In this document: positions 31,953 to 37,967 of the stretch, one piece after another
How the letters are laid out: the number at the start of each line of letters is the position of its first letter
Numbering within the stretch: the stretch's first letter is position 1
NCBI GenBank assembly: GCA_001825315.1
Contig: MHVR01000005.1
Coordinates: 5,761 to 46,179 of the forward strand
Direction of reading: 5' to 3'
Length of the DNA: 40,419 bases
From: Candidatus Zambryskibacteria bacterium RIFCSPHIGHO2_02_FULL_43_14
Lineage (GTDB): Bacteria > Patescibacteriota > Minisyncoccia > Phycocordibacterales > Zambryskibacteraceae
Position numbers and translations under genes: made by a program
Notes under the pieces: model-generated
Databases searched by the model: none
What the model saw: only the letters and a program-made list of their open reading frames with translations
What the model was told of the DNA's origin: nothing

Positions 31953-32627
31953 ATGGGAAGACCTCATAGAACTGACATTGGTGGGTATGTGTATCATGTA
32001 TTAAACCGAGCTAATGCGCGAATAGTCATATTTAATAGTGACAGAGACTATCAAGATTTTGAGCAAATACTTTTTGATGCAGTCGAAAAGTTTAAGATGA
32101 GACTCATCGCATATACACTGATGCCAAATCATTTTCATTTAGTTCTATATCCAAAATATGAAGGTGAAATAAAAAAGTTCATGCACTGGATCACCCTTAC
32201 CCATACTCAAAGATGGCATGCACATACAAAAACAATAGGTTATGGGCATGTATATCAAGGGAGGTATAAATCTTTTTTAGTGGAAGAGGATTCATATTTG
32301 TGGGCATTACTGGCTTATGTTGAAAGAAATGCGTTACGAGCCAAATTAGTGAAATCTCTTAAAAACTGGCAATGGTCTAGCTATTACAAGCGATGGTATG
32401 GCACACAGTTGCAGAAAAAATTATTAGCCACCGATAGTATTGCTTGGCCTGATAATTACGATAAATTACTTTCTCTAACTGAAGAAAAGAAAAAGCTTGA
32501 AGTTATCAGAAATTCGGTCAATAGAGGAAAACCTTATGGCAGTGTTAACTGGACCAATAAAGTTTTAAAAAAATTTGGGTTAGAGATAACAGAAAGAAAA
32601 AGAGGCAGACCAAAGAAAGGTTCCTGA
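31953..32627 (+). CDS. REP-associated tyrosine transposase (RAYT, IS200-like Y1)
   Basis: A 224-aa Y1 transposase-family protein: GRPHRTDIGGYVYHVLNRANAR at the start, the metal HUH-type motif LMPNHFHLVL (His60, His62), GHVYQGRYKSFLVEEDSYL, and YVERNALRAKLV with the likely catalytic Tyr (~122), then WSSY. It lacks the two-ended structure of a real IS; RAYTs are single-copy domesticated enzymes that act on REP hairpins. It is flanked by inverted REP copies, and its last codons (KKGS) plus stop are part of the right copy. Confidence 0.93.
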   Translation: MGRPHRTDIGGYVYHVLNRANARIVIFNSDRDYQDFEQILFDAVEKFKMRLIAYTLMPNHFHLVLYPKYEGEIKKFMHWITLTHTQRWHAHTKTIGYGHVYQGRYKSFLVEEDSYLWALLAYVERNALRAKLVKSLKNWQWSSYYKRWYGTQLQKKLLATDSIAWPDNYDKLLSLTEEKKKLEVIRNSVNRGKPYGSVNWTNKVLKKFGLEITERKRGRPKKGS

Positions 32628-33049
32628 CACCTTTTATGCTCACCTTTTATGACCTGCCTTTTATGACACATCTTTTCATCTACATTTTTGAAACCGATAA
32701 AGACAATTTCGTTGGTTATTGCTTTAGCTCTGACAATAATTTCTTTAAGATTCGTGGAGAATTTCTCAGGTGAGATTTTGAAATTTCCTTTACTATCTTG
32801 TGAAGAATCATTACCACCAGTTTGAAAGATTATTACATTAGCCTTTCTGGCTTGAGCTTCTTTCTCAAATCTTTCTAATATCGTTTCTGTCGTACCACCA
32901 GAAACACTTAGATTGTAGATTTCAAAATAATTATCTGCTTCGCTCCCATGAGCAAGAGATAACCAAAGGCGATTTACCCAGCCTCCTTTTTCAGTATCCC
33001 AAACACCCCAGGCAGTGCTGTCTCCAAACACACAAATGCTTTTATCCAT
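32534..33049 (-). pseudogene. GDSL/SGNH hydrolase, 3' end replaced by the RAYT/REP unit
   Basis: The first ~120 residues are a normal SGNH esterase N-terminus: ICVFGDSTAWGVWD (nucleophile Ser11), IYNLSVSGGTTETIL (oxyanion Gly), IIFQTGGNDSS (Asn). From about residue 123 (NVDEK, near base 32686) the frame reads through REP half-sites and then antisense through the transposase 3' end (CQEPFFGLPLFL). The block V Asp-His pair is lost, so it should be inactive. TGATATACT places +1 exactly on ATG 33049, so it may still be transcribed. Confidence 0.8.
32617..32671 (-). repeat. REP copy 2 with three degenerate half-sites, right flank of RAYT
   Basis: AAAGGT-TCCTGAC-ACCTTTTA in the opposite orientation to copy 1, followed by CACCTTTTATGACC and GCCTTTTATGAC half-sites. 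It contains the transposase stop codon and supplies the artificial C-terminus of the GDSL hydrolase on the other strand. Confidence 0.8.
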
Positions 33050-33055
33050 ATCAAG

Positions 33056-33064
33056 AGTATATCA
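33056..33064 (-). promoter_or_regulatory. Extended -10 promoter of the GDSL gene
   Basis: TGA-TATACT (33064-33056, minus strand). +1 is predicted at the A of ATG 33049. REP copy 3 begins 7 bp further upstream. Confidence 0.55.
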
Positions 33065-33071
33065 AATAGTG

Positions 33072-33117
33072 GGGTAAAAGGTGTCAGTGGGGTAAAAGGT
33101 GTCAGGAACCTTTTACC
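33072..33117 (+). repeat. REP copy 3
   Basis: A half-site GGGGTAAAAGGTGTCAG is followed by the full palindrome GGTAAAAGGT-GTCAGGA-ACCTTTTACC (perfect 10-bp arms). Same orientation as copy 1. Confidence 0.85.
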
Positions 33118-33150
33118 TTGTCTGACGAGTTATCGTCTTGCATCACAAGA

Positions 33151-33177
33151 GGTCCAACATTCGTGTTGGCCCTTTTT
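33151..33177 (+). terminator. Orphan rho-independent terminator
   Basis: GGTCCAACA-TTCG-TGTTGGCCC-TTTTT: a stable UUCG tetraloop stem with one mismatch and a T-run. No plus-strand gene ends close upstream: RAYT ends 520 bp away across the antisense GDSL gene. Two smaller hairpins (GACGA/TCGTC and TCTTG/CAAGA, sharing bases) directly precede it, so it may close a small RNA or be left over from a lost gene. Confidence 0.65.
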
Positions 33178-33203
33178 CATTTGTAATAACGTTGAAATTA
33201 TGA

Positions 33204-33209
33204 TAATAT
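33204..33209 (+). promoter_or_regulatory. -10 box of the DUF5654 gene
   Basis: TAATAT preceded by TGA (extended -10). +1 is predicted at 33216, one base before ATG 33217. Confidence 0.5.
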
Positions 33210-33216
33210 TTTTTAC

Positions 33217-33513
33217 ATGGAATTTCCTAAAGAAAAATTTGAAATTTCGGAAATGGAAAAATTTTTGGAAAAGCATGAGTTTCACCATATTCATTCCGAT
33301 ATTTTTGAAAGAGTCATAACTTTGGTTATTGCCGCTTTAGGTTTAATTGCCGCTCTTGCTTGGGATGAAGCTCTAAGACATATTTTTGAAACACTATTTG
33401 GTGGCAAGGGAACTTTGTTAGAAGAAATTTCATATGCGTTAGTGATAACAATTCTCGCGGCACTTATTTCAGTACGATTAGGAAAATTTTTTTCAAAACA
33501 TAAAGAAAAATAA
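33217..33513 (+). CDS. DUF5654 family small membrane protein
   Basis: A 98-aa protein: charged N-terminus (residues 1-28), first membrane segment at ~32-48 (VITLVIAALGLIAALAW), DEALRHIFETLFGGKGTLLEEI, second segment (YALVITILAALISVRLG), and a basic end. It matches the two-helix DUF5654 family, of unknown function. TGATAATAT before the ATG predicts a 1-nt leader. Confidence 0.75.
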   Translation: MEFPKEKFEISEMEKFLEKHEFHHIHSDIFERVITLVIAALGLIAALAWDEALRHIFETLFGGKGTLLEEISYALVITILAALISVRLGKFFSKHKEK

Positions 33514-33536
33514 GCAATCTATTTTTCTCCAAGGGA

Positions 33537-33563
33537 GCAATACTTTTCCTAAATTAATCCTTG
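33537..33563 (+). repeat. 27-bp direct repeat, copy A
   Basis: GCAATACTTTTCCTAAATTA followed by ATCCTTG. It is repeated at 33970-33996 with one mismatch. The two copies bracket a ~430-bp segment holding two REP copies, a gene remnant and a second palindrome. Confidence 0.8.
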
Positions 33564-33642
33564 GTAAAAGATGGTAAAAGGTTCCTGACACCTTTTACCC
33601 TCATTGGTAAAAGATGGTAAAAGGTTCCTGACACCTTTTACC
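33563..33642 (+). repeat. REP copies 4 and 5, tandem
   Basis: Two units with a 43-bp period. Each has a half-site GGTAAAAGAT and a perfect palindrome GGTAAAAGGT-TCCTGAC-ACCTTTTACC. The loop orientation is opposite to copies 1 and 3. The second unit abuts a truncated reading frame. Confidence 0.85.
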
Positions 33643-33644
33643 AT

Positions 33645-33932
33645 GTAGAAAAGATTGCGGAAGCTGTCGTCCACTATTACAACAGCTTAAAGAAGCAGAA
33701 CCGTGGAGGACACGCAACGTGTCTCCTGGTAATTTTAAAAAGTGCTAACGTTGTGTCAACACAACTTGAAGAACATGAAAAGTTTACTCTGTCTTGGGCA
33801 ACAGCGGAGGAAATTCTATCTAACTGGGAAGACGAGAATGAGGACAAAAGTTACGACCATTGGATATATTTCCTCGAACAAACTACAAATAGACTAAAAG
33901 AACTAGGTTACGATAGAACTAGTAGGATATAA
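33645..33932 (+). pseudogene. 5'-truncated gene remnant next to REP copy 5
   Basis: An open frame of 95 codons ending TAA at 33932, missed by the ORF track because it has no usable start codon. It reads VEKIAEAVVHYYNSLKKQNR, then HATCLLVILKSANVVSTQ, FTLSWATAEEILSNWEDENE and ends LKELGYDRTSRI. The composition and codon pattern look like a real soluble protein. Going upstream, the frame enters the REP hairpin and meets a TAA there. I infer that REP insertion or deletion removed the 5' part. The family is not recognised. Confidence 0.6.
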
Positions 33933-33968
33933 CTCGCAAGTAACTCGCAAGGACGGTCCTTGCGAGTT
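33931..33968 (+). repeat. Second, unrelated palindrome with half-site
   Basis: A half-site AACTCGCAAG-T is followed by AACTCGCAAGGAC-G-GTCCTTGCGAGTT, with 13-bp perfect arms. The half-site plus hairpin layout is the same as in the REP copies although the sequence is unrelated. No T-run follows. Confidence 0.75.
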
Positions 33969-33969
33969 C

Positions 33970-33996
33970 GCAATACTTTTCCTAAATTAACCCTTG
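33970..33996 (+). repeat. 27-bp direct repeat, copy B
   Basis: Matches 33537-33563 at 26 of 27 positions. It lies 2 bp after the second palindrome and 22 bp before the convergent META-domain gene end. Confidence 0.8.
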
Positions 33997-34017
33997 CAAC
34001 AAACCATATTAGAAGTT

Positions 34018-34632
34018 CTAGAATCCCGTAAAGACCATCACCGTGCCTTTAGAATAACTTAGTATAATCTGATTACCGCTTTGGTAAATTATTGCGCCAA
34101 AGTTTAACATTGAGACGAAAGCGCTTTCAATTTCCATAAGATTTGAGGGTGTCGCGCAATACATCATAGTGCTGGCTAGATTACTTACCTTGAGTAAGTT
34201 TCCATCTAAAACAAAATTGCCACTCATACTGTTGCAGAACTTCGCGCTTAGAGCACCTTCTTCAAAAGATAATATGTATCTTGAATCTAAAGGGATAGCA
34301 TTGCCATTATATGAGGTCATTCGAAATATTGAGCCATTGAGATTGGATGCCGATGGGATACTTGGAACCGGTTCTGGAGCCGGAGTCGGAGTCGGAGTCG
34401 GAGTCGAAGTCTCGACTGGTTTAGAAATCTTCGTATTGCTTTGAGAAGAAACCGACTTTTGCGCACTGCCTACATCACCAGATTTATTTATGTTTTGCGT
34501 ATTCGTGGGAGTACTTGTAGATATACTGATAAGTTGGTCATCATTTTCTCGAGTCTCATCTCTATTCAAAAATATTAGCCCTAAAATGACTACAACAATG
34601 GCGGTAATAATATATACATGGTTTGTTTTCAT
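34018..34632 (-). CDS. META/HslJ-domain anchored surface protein
   Basis: A 204-aa protein: membrane anchor (VYIITAIVVVILGLIFL, ~6-22), a Ser/Thr/Pro-rich stalk including PTPTPTPAPEPVP (encoded by a GGAGTC hexanucleotide tandem repeat near 34380-34402), then a META domain (~98-204: LNGSIFRMTSYNGN, SAKFCNSMSGNFVLDGNLLKVSNLASTMMYC, EIESAFVSML). The two Cys may form a disulfide. Function unknown; in E. coli HslJ is linked to novobiocin resistance. It has its own promoter with a 2-nt leader. Confidence 0.85.
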   Translation of the reverse strand: MKTNHVYIITAIVVVILGLIFLNRDETRENDDQLISISTSTPTNTQNINKSGDVGSAQKSVSSQSNTKISKPVETSTPTPTPTPAPEPVPSIPSASNLNGSIFRMTSYNGNAIPLDSRYILSFEEGALSAKFCNSMSGNFVLDGNLLKVSNLASTMMYCATPSNLMEIESAFVSMLNFGAIIYQSGNQIILSYSKGTVMVFTGF

Positions 34633-34640
34633 ATATGCCT

Positions 34641-34669
34641 ATATTAGCGTTTATTGAAATTAAGGACAA
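34641..34669 (-). promoter_or_regulatory. Promoter of the META-domain gene
   Basis: -35 TTGTCC (34669-34664), 17-bp spacer, -10 TAATAT (34646-34641) on the minus strand. Predicted leader of 2 nt before ATG 34632. Confidence 0.55.
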
Positions 34670-34722
34670 GGTGAGGATAAAGGTTATAGGTTGTAATAGT
34701 CTGGCTTTTTCAATACAGACTG

Positions 34723-34731
34723 TGTTATAAT
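34723..34731 (+). promoter_or_regulatory. Extended -10 promoter of the metzincin-like gene
   Basis: TGT-TATAAT. +1 is predicted near 34738, giving a 28-nt leader without a visible Shine-Dalgarno sequence. One of the few genes here with a longer leader. Confidence 0.55.
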
Positions 34732-34765
34732 GCAGACTTATTAATCAAGTCAGTTCACATATTTT

Positions 34766-35533
34766 ATGAAGTTGAGAAATAAGGCGGTATTTGCAGTTTC
34801 AGCGCTTATTATCGGCGGTTTAGCATCAGTCGCGTACGCAGATCATTCATGGGGCGATTATCATTGGGCGCGTACGGCAAACCCTTTCACCCTTGAACTT
34901 GGAGATAATGTTTCTTCTGCATGGGATAGCTATCTCGCAACCACGGCAAGCGATTGGAGCGTTTCCATAGTGCTCGATACTCTTGTCAAACCGGGGAAAA
35001 CTACGTCACGCACATGTAGGGCGACAAACGGACGCATTGAAGTCTGTAGTGCTAAGTACGGCTTTAACGGCTGGCTTGGAATAGCCCAGATTTGGGTAAG
35101 TGGAAACCATATTGTAAAAGGTATAACAAAAATGAACGATTCATACTTCAATACCCGCACTTACAACACCTCCGCATGGCGTAATCTTGTAATGTGTCAG
35201 GAAATCGGCCATACTCTCGGCCTCGATCACCAAGACGAAATCTTTGACAACCCGAACCTTGGCACATGTATGGATTATACGAACAATCCATCAACCAACC
35301 AACACCCAAATCAGCACGATTACGACCAACTTGAAGCAATCTACGCGCATCTCGATAACGTAAATACTATATCCTCTTCCAATTCAGTAAACAGAAGACA
35401 AGATGTTGATTTAGATAATCCATCAGCATGGGGCAAAGCAATCAAAAAGGATAAACAAGGCAGAAACTCACTCCATGTTCGCGATCTTGATAAAGGAGAA
35501 AAACTCTTTACTTTCGTAGTCTGGGCTCAATAA
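34766..35533 (+). CDS. Secreted metzincin-like metalloprotease with QExxH motif
   Basis: A 255-aa protein: signal peptide 1-25 (ALIIGGLASVAYA|D), then a matrixin-like domain. The zinc motif is MCQEIGHTLGLDHQDE (145-155): the usual first His of HExxHxxGxxH is Gln145, while Glu146, His149 and His155 are kept. A Met-turn-like GTCMDY follows (168-170). Cys144/Cys168 and Cys84/Cys94 could be disulfides. The C-terminal ~60 residues (RRQDVDLDNPSAWGKAI) have no clear domain. It may be an active variant using another ligand, or a binding protein. Confidence 0.8.
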   Translation: MKLRNKAVFAVSALIIGGLASVAYADHSWGDYHWARTANPFTLELGDNVSSAWDSYLATTASDWSVSIVLDTLVKPGKTTSRTCRATNGRIEVCSAKYGFNGWLGIAQIWVSGNHIVKGITKMNDSYFNTRTYNTSAWRNLVMCQEIGHTLGLDHQDEIFDNPNLGTCMDYTNNPSTNQHPNQHDYDQLEAIYAHLDNVNTISSSNSVNRRQDVDLDNPSAWGKAIKKDKQGRNSLHVRDLDKGEKLFTFVVWAQ

Positions 35534-35545
35534 TATAATAGTTAA

Positions 35546-35572
35546 AGGGGAGCGCGCACTGCGCGCTCCCCT
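35546..35572. terminator. Strong bidirectional hairpin between convergent genes
   Basis: AGGGGAGCGCGC-ACT-GCGCGCTCCCCT, a perfect 12-bp GC-rich stem between the converging metzincin-like and zinc-ribbon genes. On the minus strand it is followed by TTTAACTATT (weak U-tract). Its position fits a shared terminator. Confidence 0.7.
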
Positions 35573-35578
35573 GATTGG

Positions 35579-35770
35579 CTACTTTTCTCCTTCCAATTCT
35601 CCTTCTAATCGAAGTTTGAGTCCGTGTTCGGGTTTGGGAGTGGACTCTTTTGTGGGTTTGGAGTCAATCTGGATTCTGAACTCCTCCAGTACTACAATCT
35701 GACAGTCCTCACACAAGTTGAAACGTTTACCCTCTTTCTCCTTGCATTTGCAGCACTTCTTGCTTCTCAT
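35579..35770 (-). CDS. Small putative zinc-ribbon protein
   Basis: About 63 aa from ATG 35770 (MRSKKCCKCKEKEGKRFNLCEDC): two CxxC-type pairs ~11 residues apart suggest a zinc knuckle, followed by an acidic/basic tail (KPTKESTPKPEHGL, EGELEGEK). A GTG at 35782 could add four residues. TGCTAGAAT about 35 bp upstream is a candidate extended -10. No family recognised. Confidence 0.55.
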   Translation of the reverse strand: MRSKKCCKCKEKEGKRFNLCEDCQIVVLEEFRIQIDSKPTKESTPKPEHGLKLRLEGELEGEK

Positions 35771-35848
35771 GCACACCCCCACTCTAGACCTTCAACCCAG
35801 TCCGATTCTAGCATAACATCCAACCCAATTTGGGCAAACGGGACAAAT

Positions 35849-36307
35849 TTAACGAACAGTCAGAGTACCGACCATGCCCATAGCGCGATGATTACCGACT
35901 GAACAGTAGTATTCGAAGGTACCAGTTTTGTCAGCAAGGAAAGTGATGGTCTCTGTTTCTCCGACTTTTAGTACGCGAGTAGAAGTGTTGAATTCATCTA
36001 TCTTTAAGTCGTGAGTACCGTTGATATTTTTGACTGTAATCTTGACAGTATCTCCTTTATTGACTGTTATAGTCGAAGGTGAGAATGAGAAAGAAACTGT
36101 GTCAACACTAAACTCTTTGACAGTTACAGACGTAGTTTCTTCCACTTCCTCTTCTGTTACTATCATCTCATCCACATTGCTTCCGGGAACAGGCATATTG
36201 TTATTAATCTCGCCATCTGTCGGCGCGATAGTTTTATTTTTAAAAAGTAGGAAACCGCCGGCAATCAAGATAATAACCACAACAATTGAAATAAATTTAT
36301 TATTCAT
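35849..36307 (-). CDS. Membrane-anchored cupredoxin
   Basis: A 152-aa protein with an N-terminal anchor (ISIVVVIILIAGGFLLF), an acidic linker, and a plastocyanin-like domain at ~62-152. Type 1 copper ligands: His99 (GTHDLKI), Cys135 and His140 in YYCSVGNHRAMGM, plus Met143 or Met145. Probably an electron carrier or copper protein on the outer face. It starts 12 nt after ftsX, with a TATAAT overlapping the ftsX stop region. Confidence 0.9.
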   Translation of the reverse strand: MNNKFISIVVVIILIAGGFLLFKNKTIAPTDGEINNNMPVPGSNVDEMIVTEEEVEETTSVTVKEFSVDTVSFSFSPSTITVNKGDTVKITVKNINGTHDLKIDEFNTSTRVLKVGETETITFLADKTGTFEYYCSVGNHRAMGMVGTLTVR

Positions 36308-36318
36308 ATTACCTTGGA

Positions 36319-37260
36319 TTATACCTTAAGATATTTTCTGATAGCAAGAAGACTTGAGATGGCGCCGATGAAAACTCCAGAAGCTACGATGATAAGAGCA
36401 ATTTCCAGGAAATGACGAAGATAGTAGGAGAAGATATTGAAGCCGATAAAGAAACTTTCAGTAGTACTCCCAAGCCAATAAGTTAAAGGCAGGAGTAGTA
36501 ATAAAGTCAGAAATCCAGCCGTTATTCCATAGATAATCCCAACCACCACAAAGGGCCCTTGAATATAAGTGGTTGAAGCGCCTACCAGACGCATGACGCT
36601 TATCTCATCTCTAGCGATATAGATAGTCAAGCGGATAGTATTGAAAGCAATTAGTACAGAAATAATCGCTAGAAAAATCGTTAGGGCGAAACCCATGCGG
36701 TCGGCGGAAGCGATGATATGAGTGAGTTTGTCTATAGCCGCCTTATTTTCGAAATAGTTGATGCGATCAACAATGGTAATGCCATCCGAGGAGAGCGCAT
36801 TGCCACCTTCGAGAAACTCCGCCACCGAGGCATATTGGGAAGGATCTCTGGCTTTAATATTGAGAACTGCTCCCAAGGGATTCTCCCCCAACTCGTCAAG
36901 CGCAGAGAGGATAGATTGGTCGCTTGAGTGTCTCTCTTTGAAAGCGGTTAAGGCCTCATCCCGTGATACGTAAGTAACCAGAGAGACCTCCGTGAGAGAT
37001 TCAAGAGCGTGTCTAACATTTAAAATATCCTCTTCTTTTGCCGAGGTGACAAAGGTAACGTTGATGTCGATTTTGTTTCTTAGTTCTAGAAGTGTGATAT
37101 CAAGAATAGCGCCGGAGAAAGAAATAAGGCCAACGACCATGAGAGTTACCATCATGACCAGAACGGAGGCGAGAGAAACTGTGCCATCTCTCCAGAAATT
37201 GAAAAAGCCGGTGCGTATAATCCTTTTTAATTTCATCCAGAACATTCTCTTATTGCTCAT
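36319..37260 (-). CDS. ftsX: Cell division protein FtsX
   Basis: A 313-aa permease-like protein with four membrane segments (one at ~28-52, three at ~190-300) and a large extracellular loop at ~53-185 (ELRNKIDINVTFVTSAKEEDILN, VTYVSRDEALTAFKERH, NPLGAVLNIKARDP), as in FtsX. With FtsE it controls peptidoglycan hydrolases such as CwlO/PcsB; the coiled-coil transglycosylase at 4322-5770 is a possible partner. Its start overlaps the ftsE stop. Confidence 0.95.
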   Translation of the reverse strand: MSNKRMFWMKLKRIIRTGFFNFWRDGTVSLASVLVMMVTLMVVGLISFSGAILDITLLELRNKIDINVTFVTSAKEEDILNVRHALESLTEVSLVTYVSRDEALTAFKERHSSDQSILSALDELGENPLGAVLNIKARDPSQYASVAEFLEGGNALSSDGITIVDRINYFENKAAIDKLTHIIASADRMGFALTIFLAIISVLIAFNTIRLTIYIARDEISVMRLVGASTTYIQGPFVVVGIIYGITAGFLTLLLLLPLTYWLGSTTESFFIGFNIFSYYLRHFLEIALIIVASGVFIGAISSLLAIRKYLKV

Positions 37261-37937
37261 TTAAAATATTTGCCGGCCTTGTCGTCGCGCACAACTCTGC
37301 CTTGTTCTATGGCGACGACTCGACCGTTTAACGAATCAATTATACCCTTATTGTGTGTAGTCAGGATGACGGTAGTGCCCAGATTGTTAATTTTTTTCAG
37401 TATCTGAACCACATCATAAGTGTTTACCGGATCAAGATTGCCTGTCGGCTCATCCGCTATGATAACTTCTGGCTCGTTGACCAATGCCCGGGCGATAGCC
37501 ACTCTCTGTTTTTCCCCGCCCGAGAGTTCGCGCGGGAAATTCCAAATTTTAGGCGTCAAATCAACCAACTCAAGCACATGAGGTACATCTGATTCTATTT
37601 CCTCATCTGTTCGGCCTGCCGCCTCCATAGTGAAAGCGATATTCTCATAAACAGTCTTATTGGGCAAAAGACGAAAGTCTTGGAAAACCATACCCACTCT
37701 CCTACGAAATTCATTAATTTCCTTCTTATCGAGAGCGTGAACGTTAACAGATTCGTAATATATAACGCCACGAGTCGGCTTCTCTTCGCCGAGAAAGAGT
37801 TTCAATAATGTGGTTTTGCCCGCGCCGGATGGTCCGACGATGGAGATAAATTCCTTTGGTTCAATGGAAAAAGTTACTTCCTCGAGAGCTACAGAACTAT
37901 CTGGATAAACTTTGGAAACACGGTCAAAAACAATCAT
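37257..37937 (-). CDS. ftsE: Cell division ATP-binding protein FtsE
   Basis: A 226-aa ABC ATPase: [19 protein letters not shown], Walker [13 protein letters not shown]-loop [18 protein letters not shown], signature [15 protein letters not shown], Walker [14 protein letters not shown], and [12 protein letters not shown] 37937 is chosen over the track's 37955: TGATAGAAT gives a predicted start 2 nt before it, and the fold begins at VFDRVSKVY. Confidence 0.96.
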   Translation of the reverse strand: MIVFDRVSKVYPDSSVALEEVTFSIEPKEFISIVGPSGAGKTTLLKLFLGEEKPTRGVIYYESVNVHALDKKEINEFRRRVGMVFQDFRLLPNKTVYENIAFTMEAAGRTDEEIESDVPHVLELVDLTPKIWNFPRELSGGEKQRVAIARALVNEPEVIIADEPTGNLDPVNTYDVVQILKKINNLGTTVILTTHNKGIIDSLNGRVVAIEQGRVVRDDKAGKYFK

Positions 37938-37945
37938 TACCTTCA

Positions 37946-37954
37946 ATTCTATCA
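37946..37954 (-). promoter_or_regulatory. Extended -10 promoter of ftsEX-cupredoxin
   Basis: TGA-TAGAAT (37954-37946, minus strand) predicts +1 at 37939, a 2-nt leader before ATG 37937. It overlaps the upstream alternative ATG, which therefore is less likely to be used. Confidence 0.5.
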
Positions 37955-37967
37955 TGCGGAGATTTTC

